Shown here: one piece after another, positions 43,441 through 55,972 of the stretch | Numbering within the stretch: the first letter of the stretch is position 1 | How the letters are laid out: each line of letters begins with the position of its first letter | Made by a program: the position numbers and the translations under genes | The notes under the pieces: model-generated | Seen by the model: only the letters and a program-made list of their open reading frames with translations | Database searches by the model: none | Told to the model about the DNA's origin: nothing | Origin: Urophycis tenuis | Lineage: Eukaryota; Chordata; Actinopteri; Gadiformes; Phycidae | NCBI GenBank assembly: GCA_036785325.1 | Contig: JAXIVH010000080.1 | Location: 491,571-555,570, forward strand | Direction of reading: 5' to 3' | Length of the DNA: 64,000 nucleotides

Positions 43441-44980
43441 GGATTAACCTTTTGTGAAGATACAGGCCGGAAAAAAAAGAAAACATTTAAAACGGAAAAA
43501 ACTACATATTCACCCATGTTTTTTTTTTTGTCAAGATGTAATTTCAGCCCACATCTTCACCAAACGTTCACCGCTGTCCTAGATCAATGGCCCTGTAATG
43601 TATGACCTTTACAGGCCATATGTTTGTCACAGCTCATAACCCATGAGCACCACAAGGGGCACGAATAGACGCCCTTCATCATGAAGTCAGGACTGCAGAG
43701 TGGGGGGATCCCTCCCTCCGGGGATGGTGTGGAGCAGAATTGGCGCTGTGATTGCCGTCCATGGCGGTATCACAAGCAAACATGTTGGGCACACGTTCTT
43801 TCATGAAGGAGTGTTCTCCATGGTTATGAGGTGCTGGCTGGTGAGCAGCCTGGGCTCCGTCAGGTGCGGTGGCCAAGGCCTGTCGAGTCACAACCAGAGC
43901 AACACACCCACTACACTATATTGTCCATATTAAAAGATGCATAATATATACAATAGAATAACATTTAATCATGAGCTTTGTATGTACAGTATGTATATTT
44001 TCTGTACATTTAAATGAGGGCTTGTAGCTTAATAAAATGGTAAATGAGTGAAACAAGTCGGTTGTTATGAAGTAACGTCACAAAAGATTAAGATGGTGAT
44101 TTTAATTGAGGTTTCCTGTAACATGAGTTAGAATGGGTTTAATTTAATTTGTAGTAATTTGAATCGTAGAGACTTACAACTATAAATCATAAGAAACAGC
44201 TTTTCATTGGTTAACAGGAATGGAATCAGATTGATCTGAATAATCAGAAATTCATCATTTCATTTGTTCCATCTCATTAATGTCATCGGTAACTCAAAAA
44301 CCAAACCCTAACCGTGAAACCTAAAACCAAAATGTAAGCCTTAAAGCAGTGGTATGGCTTGACAATTTCAAATGGGTGGGAACAGAAAAGAACCCGTTGG
44401 GCATAGCCAATGATTGAACGTACGTTTGGTGAATGTAAACAAAGGAAAGCCCTCTGATTGGACGGGCAAGACTGACAAGAAGGCGGGCCTAGGCCCATCC
44501 AGGCCCACCCGTGGCTACGCCTATGCCTCAAACTACACCCTAAAATCAAGACCCAACACCTTTCTTTATTCTGCCAACGTGAATGTTTTCCCTAAAGTAA
44601 GAAGTAAGAAGAAGAATATAACACAGATAAAGGTATACACACCCTTATAAGCATTTCAATGCAAAGAATCAAATGTTTTACCACCAAAACAATAAAACAC
44701 TTTCAACCTTTCATTGTCAATGATACACAAGCTGTACTCTTACAGGACATGGACTGTCTGCCTGCTATACTATCTTTAATCAATATATTTGATAGCATAT
44801 TTCTAAATACTAGAGACTAGCAGGCAAAGGGACACCATAGGGAGGCAAACACACACACGCACACACACACACTTGGGAAACTTGAAGAACCAGAACACAG
44901 GTGAACAGAATGAGTCAGCACCACAGGAGACAGGAAACGGGTCAGACTAAGGCTGAGCACCGGGTTGGGCCGACACACAC
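43441..44980. other. No gene seen
   Basis: Only short frames without recognisable similarity. A short AC tract lies at 44850-44872. Confidence 0.4.
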
Positions 44981-44984
44981 ACTT

Positions 44985-45361
44985 TCATGTCTTTGGTCCG
45001 GGCTTCACCTGCTGATCCAACACTAAAATAAGAATAGATGTTCTCAGTGAAAGTGTCTTGATATAGGTGTCGATGAGAGTCATGTCTTCAGGGTCATAGA
45101 AGGACACCTCCCCTCCATCATAGTCCAGCTGGACTCTGATCCTCTCTGGGCTCCTCTTCAATGTGAGGGTTTCACCTAAAACATTACTGTACTTTCCATT
45201 TTTATACAGTAAACACCAGAGTCCAATACGTGGTGGTATAGCAGACCGCTCACCTTTCCTGTCCACTGACTCTTTAACCAGAGAGGATGGTCTCCCACCT
45301 CCACCCCCCAGCAGGGTTCCCCTGAGCTGAAGCCCTCAGAACCCAGAACATTAGGGTACAT
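44985..45361 (-). pseudogene. B30.2/SPRY domain fragment (TRIM- or NLR-type), frameshifted
   Basis: Two minus frames give N-V-L-G-S-E-G-F-S-S-G-E-P-C-W-G-V-E-V-G-D and, after a shift near 45260, G-L-W-C-L-L-Y-K-N-G-K-Y, then V-Q-L-D-Y-D-G-G-E-V-S-F-Y-D-P and T-L-I-D-T-Y. These are SPRY-domain signatures as found at the ends of fish TRIM and NLR immune proteins. PRY and upstream domains are not visible. The C-terminal strand sequence degenerates after T-Y-I. Fish genomes hold many such orphan exons. Confidence 0.8.
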
Positions 45362-45579
45362 AGTGAGCCTCTCTGGGTTTTCAGGTACATTCTGTTTTGT
45401 ACATTTTCTGATTTATTTTAACGAGTGCCTCCAACTCCAAACCATTTGACCATTTGTGTTTTCTTTCCTTGGTACCCCGCCACTCCTCTCATGTGCATAA
45501 TGTGGCCACTTCTGCAGTACATCCCTGGATTGCAATTCTGTCAACTTGGGGTCAAATTGACGAGCAGCCGCTGAAACAA
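45362..45579 (-). other. Possible exon after a strong splice acceptor
   Basis: The minus strand has a long pyrimidine tract ending TTTGTTTCAG at 45580-45589, followed by an open stretch (A-A-A-R-Q-F-D-P-K-L-T-E-L-Q). The product is not recognised. It may be an unrelated decayed exon next to the SPRY fragment. Confidence 0.3.
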
Positions 45580-45810
45580 AAAGAAAGAAAAAAAAGTGTT
45601 ATAAAGTTGTAAAATTACAAATAAGAAAGATGCAGCTGTGCAGCAGCAGTTCCATTCCAAAGTGTCATAAATGTCCAGTGTGTCCTAGATTTTCAGGCGA
45701 ACTTTAACTATTTTCAACCTTATCTTCATACAATTGATCCACAATAATACTATACTATATATTTAAAAAAAAATAGCACAGTTTATGTCAGTTTAGGAAC
45801 AGTTTAGGAA

Positions 45811-45841
45811 TATAACTGTGCAGTTTCACTGCACAGTTATA
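45811..45841. repeat. Perfect 14-bp-arm hairpin
   Basis: TATAACTGTGCAGT, loop TTC, ACTGCACAGTTATA. Confidence 0.85.
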
Positions 45842-47190
45842 CTCCTTTCTCCCTTCTCTTTCTTTAATGTGAAATGCTGTTTGAATTTCCAAGACAGAAA
45901 CGCATTGCTGCCCTGACTCTGTTGTGCCTTTTCCGGCTCCAGCTCTACGTCCTCTAGCTCCTGCTGCTCCTCTTCCGACTCCATTGTGAATGATCACGCA
46001 AATAGCTCTACATCAGTTTTTTTCGTTGTCATATCGGGGTCTCTGGGAAATGCATGGGGTTGCCTTAATTTATTTAGCAGACATCCCAAGTCTCCCGGAA
46101 GTTCCGGTAGACTCCCGCAAATTCCCGCACAATCTCCCGGAAATCCGACCAAGCCGAATGCTTGCGCAACGACTGAGCGTGTAGCGCAAGAGGGCACTTG
46201 GTAGAGAGACACGCGCTGCGTGTGTGACAGAGTGTGCTGCCCGTGATGGGAATGGAGCCCTGTGATTGGCCGCTCTTACTGACAGCTGACCAATCGAGTC
46301 GCGCGGTTTAACTAAGCATTCCACTCGAAGCGTCATGGCATAAATGCAGAGCGCCCTAAAAAGCGGAAACAAGATCTGAATACGTAACGTCTGTACATGT
46401 ATTACGCTACGACCCAACACAGTTTATACCTGTTGAAGACCGTTGCAAGTTGAGTCTCCAGTATGGTCGCCAACACGTCATCCATCTTGCCAGTAGGTGG
46501 CAGTATTACCTTTCTCAGCGGGGACGTCTGAGGCTGAAAGTGCCAAGTGGAAAAGGAGGAAGGTTTTGTTCGAGAATCTGGGAATTTATTGTCCGACAAG
46601 AAACTCATATCAAGAATACTGTAGCACAGTAGGCCTACAGTGAAAATGTAGCCTGATTAACAAATAACTTGACATTTATGAACCACTCATGACATCACAT
46701 AACATGGACGCGTCACGGGACTTACCACCTGTTGATCCATCACTCGGTCACCTCAATGATGGACGCCCCCAGATAGAGCGTTTCTTTGCTCTGTATGGGT
46801 TTGTGCTTTGAGGGGGCAACATGGGAAAAGCGGTACATTACATTACACTGCAGGAACATTGAGCGATAAAAACAGAAAGGTGGTGATGGTGAGGATGTGG
46901 AGCCGGGGATAAGGTCTGCAGAGAAACCCTGCATTTCTACCCAAAACAGAGCTGCTGGAAGTGTACATACAAAGGAAATCCTCCTTGATTTACATTCCAA
47001 CCTGAGCATTGCGCTCCATCGGCCTCTCACCCTCCCTGTTATATCCAGTGAGCAAAAGGTCAGAAGCACACTTGACATTGAGGACCAGATATCAGCATTC
47101 GCAAATGCTAAAGCCCAAAAGGTGAAAATTGATATCTGTACATGGGGCACACACATAGTAAGCACACAGTTTATCTTTGTCTCTGTCTCC
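45842..47190. other. No gene supported
   Basis: A stretch at 46085-46150 with repeated CTCCCGGAA motifs looks like a piece of a dispersed repeat. Otherwise nothing recognised. Confidence 0.35.
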
Positions 47191-47196
47191 ATTTTT

Positions 47197-47199
<3 letters not shown>

Positions 47200-47268
<69 letters not shown>
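47200..47268. repeat. (CT)n microsatellite
   Basis: About 34 uninterrupted CT units. A degenerate CT-rich sequence continues to 47410. Confidence 0.95.
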
Positions 47269-47269
<1 letters not shown>

Positions 47270-48326
47270 GATTGTTAGAATATATAGAATATGGTGGGAG
47301 TGGGAGAAAAGCTATAGATGGAGATATCCACACTGCCATATTCTCTTTGTGTCTGTCTCCCTCCTCCCTCTCCAGATTCTTCTTCTAACAATCTCTCTCT
47401 CTTTCTCTCTGCTGAAAAACAAAAATCGGGGTCAAAGGAACCCTTTTGTCTTCGTTGGTACTATTACCATTATTATGTATTACTTTTTTTTCTTGACAAA
47501 TTCACCCATATCTCAAAAACAACATTGTAATCACAATTGTTGTAATTGCAATCGTTGTAATTGTATACATTGGCAGGCTTGTAGAACTTGCAAAATGAGT
47601 AGGGGATTCAAAGGATGGGTCAGCCCCGCCCATAGGTGGGGCTATAATAAAACTTCTACTGCCATTCTGCTGCCATTTCTATGAGGAAAGTGCAATATGC
47701 ATGAAACTTTGTATGCATGAAACAATGCATCGCTTATTTTTTCCCTGCCTTTGGTCGATCCATGGATAGAGTGCTTTTATTCTAGTAAAAGTATAGACAC
47801 TGAGGAACTTACATTTGAACATGAGCAAATTGTTATAGAGTGCAGCTTTAAATGAAAGGGAATTTCAATGTCCTTTATTGTGATGGACTGCTGCCTGTTT
47901 CCTATTATGTCATCCTTCATCATGGTCATCAAGCCTGCACACACCAGCAACAACCACCACATTGCAGGCAGACCGGGGTGGCGGGTGGGGTCCCTTTTCA
48001 GTCAATTTGTGATTGCAGACACAAAGCAGCCATTAGGTGTCCTTGTTTCATTAAAGGACGCGGCCACCCGTCTCCGTTACACTTCGACCCGGCTCAGCGG
48101 GTTCATTGAAAACATTGTGTGTTTTGTTAGCCGCTGTGTTTCCTGAATGAGTCGTTGCAGTCGTTTTCTTTCCTGCGAAAAAGATGCTTTCGTTTTGCCA
48201 CACGTGGCGCGCACACAACAATCCCCTCCTAAGAACAACACGAACCCTTTGACGTGCCGCGCCGTCTCGCCTCCGACCTGCCTCGTTTAGGTACACGCTT
48301 GCTGCTTGCATCAAGACTCTGCGGAT

Positions 48327-48360
48327 GGGGGGGGGGAGGGGGGGGGGGGGGGGGGGGGGG
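48327..48360. repeat. Poly-G tract
   Basis: Thirty-three G in 34 bases, with one A. Similar G or C runs of 12 or more bases recur at 49221, 50211, 51901, 54849, 55578 and 57972, among others. Confidence 0.95.
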
Positions 48361-48779
48361 TTACAGGGTACTACTTGTAAGTGAGTGTATGAGTGTGTGA
48401 GTGAGTCTGTGCATGAGCTAGAGAGTGTGCATGTCATTTGGAAAGAGTGGTTGAGGAGGGTGGGCCACGGTAGATGGAGACGGTGAGGTGGGGAGGGTGG
48501 GTTTCAACAGGACAAGCTGTTCAGGAGCTGGAGAAGGTGAGGCTGGATGCACAAACATCATCGTGTGTGAGGACACATAAATAGAGACTTAGATATCTAT
48601 AGGTGTGTGTGTGTGTGTGTGTGCATGGGTGTGTGTGTGTGTGTGTGTGCAGTGATGACCACATGAATTACATGAATGATGTTGTGACTCCTGGGGAAAC
48701 CATGAAAGGCTCGCGACTTGGAGGCTGAACAAGCAAAGGGGGGAGAATAGAGAGAGAGAGGGATAGAGAAAGAGTGTGG

Positions 48780-49260
48780 CAGCAGGTAGAGCATAGCACA
48801 GGGGAGAGAGAGAGAGGGAGAGGGGAGGAGGAGGAGGCGGAGAGAGAAAGAGAGAGAGAGAGAGAGAGACGCGACGAGGCGCTCGCCAGTGCATCGGTGG
48901 CTGCGGAGAGAGACGAAGGCGAGATGAACGACGGACGGAACGGGGATCCACAGGCACGGACGTCGCCACTCCTCTGAGGGCCCACAGGAGGATCGCCGCG
49001 GACCGCCGCACACGGAGACGACCCACAGCAGGGGGGGGTGGGTGGGGGGGGGGCCCGGGGGCGCGGGGCGAACAGGGGATGGGTTCAGGGGGGGCTCTGG
49101 TCCGAGGCGGATGGATGTCCCTGAGTCCGGGTGACGGTCTGCAGGTCTGCGCGGCGGGTAAGTGGCTCACAGCGCGGCGCCCCGGGGAACCGGGCCGTCT
49201 GATTGGTGGACGGTTCCCCGGCGGGGGGGGGGGGGGGGGGCGGCCGGTGCAACTTGTGTT
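48780..49260 (+). promoter_or_regulatory. CpG-rich region with splice donor; possible promoter/first exon
   Basis: A GA-rich tract (48795-48869) passes into CpG-dense DNA (for example GACGCGACGAGGCGCTCGCC) up to about 49230. A consensus donor GGCGG/GTAAGTGG occurs at 49158-49159. Such a CpG island with a donor is typical of a vertebrate first exon. Which gene it would serve is not shown; sstr1 lies 6.8 kb downstream on the same strand. Confidence 0.35.
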
Positions 49261-50041
49261 GCCTCTCTTTTTATCTTCTTCTGCCATTGGAAGTTTTTAC
49301 TGTATTTTTCATTTTATGTTTGACATGTGATTTGAAGTGAGATGCACTCATGCGCTCTGTGTGTCCGTATGGTTCCGCTGATGGAGGTGTTGGATGGGTT
49401 TGATTATTATTCATCAACAGATGTCTTCATGAAGGCTTGATTTCAAAAAGATTATTTGACGTATGACCTAATTTATCATGTTATCGGTATGATGGATTAG
49501 GTCTGGCTGATGTCACATCTTCATTGTGGCATCTTTCAGTTTGCCTCCTTGAAACCCGATGTTTGCGACAACAACAGCGTCGCCGTGGTGCCTTTGACAT
49601 TATTTGTAGGACGTGTTTGTGGACAGATTTAGTGTGTCACTTGCATGACACAGTAATGCAAATATCCCTGCCCACTGCTTCGTCAATTCGATGGAATGAA
49701 GATCAGTACGAGTTTCCTCAGTTGAAAATCAGTGTGCAGGGCTGGTTCCAGTAATTCAGTCGTCCTGCATTGCAAAAAATAATACAATACAACAAATGAA
49801 AAACATCAAAATTGCAACACTCAAAATGGCAAATTTGCTGCTTGAAAGTTGGCGCTTGATGTGAGCTCTCGAGGAGCCATCGTATCTACGATGTGTGGGT
49901 GTCACCGTGTCTTAACAGAGCACTCTGACACTTCAAGCAAGGCGGCCAAATATCTTGGAAGCGCTCTGCGAATAAACACCATCCCCAGGCGAGGACCGCA
50001 GCTCAGAATAGAGAGCGGGGAATGGACGAGAGGGGAGAGAG

Positions 50042-50104
50042 GTGTGTGTGTGTCTGTGTGTGTGTGTGTGTGTGTCTGTGTGTGTGTCTGTGTGTGTGTG
50101 TGGT
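50042..50104. repeat. (GT)n microsatellite
   Basis: GT repeats interrupted by TCTG units. Confidence 0.9.
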
Positions 50105-50205
50105 TGTGACAGGTGTGGGAGGAGGCGATGAAGGGATGGAGCGAGTGAAGGACACCCAGAAGTGTGAAAATGTGCCGGTATATACTCACGGCAGGAGCTT
50201 GTACT

Positions 50206-50210
<5 letters not shown>

Positions 50211-50243
<33 letters not shown>
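50211..50243. repeat. Poly-C tract of 33
   Basis: Thirty-three uninterrupted C. Confidence 0.98.
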
Positions 50244-50299
50244 ATCCGACGCGTCCCACCTCACCGGACCCCCACTCTGTAAATGACCTCGACTCGCCC

Positions 50300-53200
50300 C
50301 CCCCACCCTCCCTGGACCAGATGTCCCTGTCGACGGTGAACCAGATTGCGCCGCGAGCTCACAATAACACCGTGGCACCCGGCACACTGTATCTACCAGC
50401 AACCTTTGCGTAAGGTCCTCGAGTGCAGGCGGGCTGTTATTGTCCCGCAGCACGGCGGCCACAGAAACGAGGAGGGAGTCTGAGAGCGAGGCTTTGTGGC
50501 GGCATGGTGAGGATCGTGGGTGGACACAGGGAGCCTTCGGTGAAGAACGGCCATTACAAAGGCAAGCCATCAAACAGTAGATGGCTGGAGGAGGAGAGCA
50601 TGGGGGGGGGCAGGCCTGACGCCTCCATCATACACAGAGGGTCGGCACGGTAACGATGCCTTACGCAACCCCATCGGCCACGTCCGGGGGACCCGCGGTT
50701 TTTCCCCAGCTCTCTCGCTCTCCGTCTTTAGCCCTGTCAGGGAAAAAAAAAAAAAGCCTTTGTGAGTCTTATGGTGCACGGTTCAGGGGAGACGCTGAGG
50801 CAGTGTTTATTCCCTGTGGCACATGAAAGCAGAGTCTGTATCAGCGGGGAGAATTGTGTGTACATGAGCTTCAGCGAGGAATACCAAAGAAGCTGGAGAA
50901 GAAGAAAAAAAAAACAGCGTTTGATGTGAAAGAAGGTCAAGAGCCCCTGTGGTATTTACGGGGGGGGGGGAAAGTGTCCTTGATTCTTGATTGGCAACAG
51001 AGGACCTTTGACTGCACTTCCACCTCAATACCCGCACTTAGCGCCGAGGTAAACGAGGCAAAAATCTATTTGCGGGAAACAACCATCTGTGATTTCCATT
51101 GCGTACCACAGCACACGTTGATTTGAATTCGGTGGCAGTGTGACAGTACCGCTGAATCCCAAAGCGCACGTCTCATAATCTCTGTCACGACTCAAGTCAT
51201 GCGGGTCCAGTGCGCCTCGCTCAGTTAAAAAAAAAAAAAAACCCAAATTGATCAAATTTAACCGCACGAGACCCGAGAGCGCCGTCCACCGCGCCGACGT
51301 TGGAGAGCAAGCGTGTTCCCTTCACGCCGCCTCCTCCTGCTCCTCCTCCTCCTCCTCCGCGGATGCTGGCGTCATGGCAACGTAACAAGCGGCCAGGCTG
51401 CCGACGGGGGTCCCCGTCTAGAGGGGAAGCCGTCTAGAGGGGGGACCTCTCACGGCGCGTTTGCGTCTGGGGGCGGCGCGACCGAGCATCATGGCGTTCT
51501 GGGAACACGTGCGCCTTCAAGTCATCCGGCGTCCGCCGCGCGGCCCGTAGCTATTTAAGGCTGTCTCCATCACTCCCCAACCCCCCCCCCCCCTGCCACT
51601 GCCGCCGCCGACGCCGCCGCCACAGCCACCCCGCCTGTTAAAAGAGGAGAGACCGTTCTGTTCATAACTTGTTCGGGTGATCAAAGGGACATGTGTGGGA
51701 GAGGCCTCTCCCCGCACGTGAGGCAGTCTTCGGACAAACGGAAACCGTGGCGACGGCGCAAGAAGACGCAGATAGCGCAGCGGTGTCTGTCGCCTTGATG
51801 CGAGCGTTTGTCCGACAAACGCGAATCGCGCCACGCTTTTTGGTCGACGCACACGATCCACAAATGCAAAATATGTTCCCTCGTCTGCAGGAGGCTTAAG
51901 GGGGGGGGGGGGGGGGGTCTGTGCTCTGTCCTCCACTGGGCTGCTTAACAGAGAGGCTGGACAGCCTGGCCGCTTATTGCCCGGTGAAGCTTGAAATGAG
52001 ACGTGATGCAGGGGATCCCATGATCCGTGATGCTATAATACCAGGAGACAGAGAGGGAGAGACAGAGAGAGAGGGAGGGAGGGGGGGAGAGAGACAGACA
52101 GACAGACAGGCAGAAACAAAGTGAGTTGGAGGAAGAGAGGTGCATCGTGGAAACTCCAAAATGCACAGATATCAAAGGCAAAGGGAAATGAGGCAGCAGA
52201 TATCAGGTGGGTATTGGGTATTTGGTATTGGGTATTTGGGTGTTTCCCTCCTCGTTGTGCCTTCTTTCTGGAACAAGAAGCTATGGACGGAACATGACAC
52301 AGCAACGAAGACCCGTTTGAAACCAGACCTGAACTAAGCTTAACCGAATGTGGGTCTCTGCACACCGTTGTAGGAGACACAACACTGGGGTGCTTTCAGG
52401 TCTTGTTCTCGCCGCACCTTCTCTCACCGACTTGCCGCCAATGCCTTCAAACGACGACAGGCCGCGCTCATACCAAGTAAACCATGACAACGTAGTAATC
52501 AGCGTCAGGCCCGGCCCTTGGGCAACACGCAGCCGCGTGGTGGGCCTCGTCCACCAGGGGGCGCCGCCTCTTTGTCTCTGGCGGACCGCCCGTCACCGGG
52601 AAAATATTTGGCTGTGGGCCAACACGTGAGCTCTCGCCCCCTCCGGAGTTAACCACGACCACGATCTCCCCCCCCCCCACCCCCCCACCCCCCCACCCCC
52701 CCCGGTTTACATCAGTGCCTATTGTGTCTGCCACAAGGGGAGGTCTGTCTCACGCTTTGTCTTACAGCACCCCCCCCCCCCGGTATTTCACAATGAATCT
52801 TGGCCTTGCGACCGTTAATGAAAACCAGGGATGGCGGTAGAGGAGCAGCAGACGAGGGGGAAAAAAAAAACGAAGAGGCTGCCACGCGACTGTCATGTAA
52901 AACCCAACGCGTGTTTACCGTCGACAGCGTGAACACTGAGAGCTCATCAACAGAGAGGACGGTGCACAGACACAAGGACGCAGACAGGCGGTCGATGTGT
53001 TGGGACTCTTAACGCCTGAGTGTGTTTTCTTAACGAAAAAGATATTGAGCTTCTGCTGGGAGTCATCCGTGGCGAGGCACGTTTGTTTAGGAGCAAATGA
53101 TATTGGCAAGGGATGTCAGAAGCCAGAAGAGACTGTCACAATTGTTTCGTCACCGGATCAGTGTGGTCCCGTGAGCAAAATTCATCATCATTCATCAACA

Positions 53201-53750
53201 ATATGGATGTTTCAGGCCAGCCATCTCAGTCCTTCTACAAGACATTTTTGTGACTGTTTTTACATGCATAAATCGCTGTGAATTGGCAACATATGAACAG
53301 GTTGTAGGAATGAGATTTTATGTGCATTACATCCACTTAATCACTTATGTAAGGTTAAAACTAACATTATCTTAAGATGGTTATTGTCTCCATAACCATC
53401 ATAAGCCATGGAGCTTAGCTCCAGCAGACTGCAGTTCACTTACCGTCCACAGGGGGCAGTAACCCAACCGTTTGTCCTCTCGCCCGTTTCTACGTTTTTT
53501 GTTTGCGGCCATCTCAAAGGTCTGCATTGTTTGAGGCTTCCTTCTTAAAACCAACTGTGTGGTTTATAATACAAACCCTGCTGTGGATCTATATGCACCC
53601 GTTTCTCATTAGAATGCGCCCCCAGGTGACGCTTCATCACGGCTGAAACATGGCTGACGAGAGACTTAATGAGTTAACGAAAGGCGGAAAATGCCAGGGT
53701 AGCCGGGTACAATAACAACATTGCACTAGAGAGGTGATCGACATCAGTAA
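50300..53750. other. No gene supported; GC-rich patches
   Basis: GC-rich patches at 51290-51640 and 52430-52620 contain open frames without recognisable similarity. Short GA/GACA repeats lie at 52050-52110 and C-runs at 52667-52703. Nothing here can be called as coding. Confidence 0.35.
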
Positions 53751-53757
53751 TATTGAT

Positions 53758-53791
53758 TGTGTGTGTATGTGTGCGTGTGTGTGTTTGTGTG

Positions 53792-53850
<59 letters not shown>

Positions 53851-54028
53851 GCGTGTGTGTTTGTGTGTGTGTGTTTGTGTGCATGTGTGTGTGTAGGTGT
53901 GCGTGCGCGCGTTTGTGTGTGTTTGTGTGTGTGTGCGTGTGTGTTTGTATGTGTGTGTGTGTGTGTGCGCGTGTGTGTGTGTACGTGTGTGTGTGTGTGT
54001 TTGTGTGTGCGTGTGTGTGTGTGTGTGC
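53758..54028. repeat. Compound (GT)n microsatellite, ~270 bp
   Basis: GT units with scattered TTTG, GC and CA interruptions. Long open frames here (Val-Cys or Thr-His repeats) are artefacts of the repeat. Confidence 0.97.
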
Positions 54029-54580
54029 CTCCTCCCCACAGCCCCACACAGAGACAACACATCAGTGATGGCCCAAACATAAACCCCAAGACACAAAGCA
54101 AACACCCGCTCGCTGTTGGATTAGGCATTTTGTAAACAATAGCTTGACCTCGTTTCCAAACGATGCCAAATATGTACCCGTTTTGTCGTTCCCTCCTAAT
54201 ACATCTTTTGTCATTCTGTTCACATATTTGCCCGACTGCTGCCAATTTAGAACCATCCGGAAGCCGCCGGTAAAGCTTTCAGTCCAGAGGCACGCGGGCC
54301 TGGATATAATTAGCCAGCACTGATTGTTGACCTTTTTGCACCGCCATTTTAATTTGTTTGTTTTTCGTGCGCTTCGATTAATAAAAAGACTAAAGAACAT
54401 GATGAGGTGATTAAAAAGGGTAATTAATTATTCTGTATTCACAGATTGGTGTTGGGCCGGGGTTTATATTGCTCGAAACCAATTCACAGTCCGCTTTTAG
54501 AAATTGATTACACCGGTGTCAGAAGATGACAAGCAGGGACCCTCTGTAATTGGACTGCACTCACCTCATTCTCATCTTTT

Positions 54581-54583
54581 CCA

Positions 54584-54628
<45 letters not shown>

Positions 54629-54629
54629 A
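54581..54629. repeat. (CT)n microsatellite
   Basis: CT units with one TTT interruption, followed by an AC-rich stretch to about 54712. Confidence 0.95.
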
Positions 54630-55972
54630 TCCCACACTCACACATGCACGCATACAGTCGCACGCATATAATCGCATGCACACATACACACACGCGCACA
54701 CACACACGCACACTCGGCTGTACCCTGAGAACAAAGGGATCAGAACAAGGTACTGTTCTCCAGCGTTTACCCAGCACTGTGCAGTCTCTCACAGACCGAG
54801 CGCTTTATCTTTTCCCGGTCGTGCGTTTTGGTGCCAAAAATACAGGACTAGGGGGGGGGGGGGGGGGGGTTGATGGCATCACGGCTATTACTGGCAGTGG
54901 GGATGGCATGCTCAGAACGCCAGCACTTCAGACCCAATGTGGGGAGAAATAACCCCAAGACGGGGGGGCTATCAAAAGGTGCAGCTAGAGGTCCGTGTAA
55001 CGACGACCACGGCGGTCACATCGCCACCGAGCAACTCTGACAGTCAACTTAATCGGTACCATCGACCAGCGCGCCCACTGCCAACTCTGCGTCGCGCACG
55101 GCAACCGCACGGCAACCGCTGGCAGCTGTTCGTCAGAAGATGGTCCCCTGATATGCACGGAGGGGTCACATGTGCGTTGAATAAGGGACGATCCAAAACA
55201 ACACACGGCATTGTGATTAAAAGCTCGCGATTACAAAGAAGAAAAAAAAAACACACATACACACACGCATGCAAAGCCAATCTAGAGAAAGCTTTTGGAC
55301 TCCGTTCAGAGACATGCACAGTAATGGCTCGTTTGTGTGTGTGTGGGGGGGTGTTTTTTTTCTTCTGTTTTTTTTTTTGTTGCAGGCGTCTTGGACTCAC
55401 GACAGAGATAGACCCTGGGAAAATAACGACGCCGCAGCCTGAAGTGCCCCGCCATGCTCGCTGGATGCCGGATGACGGGGGGGGGGCCCCGCGATGATGA
55501 CAACGGCGAGCGCTAAAGAGGATCGCCTCACCGACGCCGCAAACGCCGGCCGAGGAGAGAGACGGCCGTAGACCTGCGGGGGGGGGGGGGGGGACTTCAG
55601 CCCGTCAGATAATCCCGCTGTGGAACACATCGCCGCGGAGACTTCTCGCGTCGTTTAACTCAATGTCAATAACCCACATCTGATAAGCTCCTTTAACGCT
55701 CCGTAGGTGTCAGGTCCCACAGCCTGCGGGGTAAGAACAAGGGAACAATCTGCGGCGCACCTGATGCCTTTTGTCGCCACTGACACGTCCGTTTGTGTCT
55801 GAAAAAAATACGTTCAGAGGAAGCTCTCGAGTGGGAGACGTGTGAAATTCACCATAACTCCCCTCTTCCCTGAGCTATAATTGAGACCAGCTGAAAAGCA
55901 AGCCCTTGACATTCCATAATGCACACAATTACCGACTGCGCTGCCTAGCACCGAGACCACACAACAACAACT

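Noticed and set aside
48589..49287. 232-aa Pro/Arg-rich minus-strand frame
   Set aside because: It is explained by a GC-rich CpG block plus GA and GT repeats; no domain or motif is visible.
53637..54245. Long frames of Thr-His or Val-Cys repeats across the GT microsatellite
   Set aside because: They exist in several frames and on both strands because the repeat has no stop codons; not genes. The same applies at 48589-49287, 50022-50282, 59080-59274, 60869-61177 and 61458-62230.
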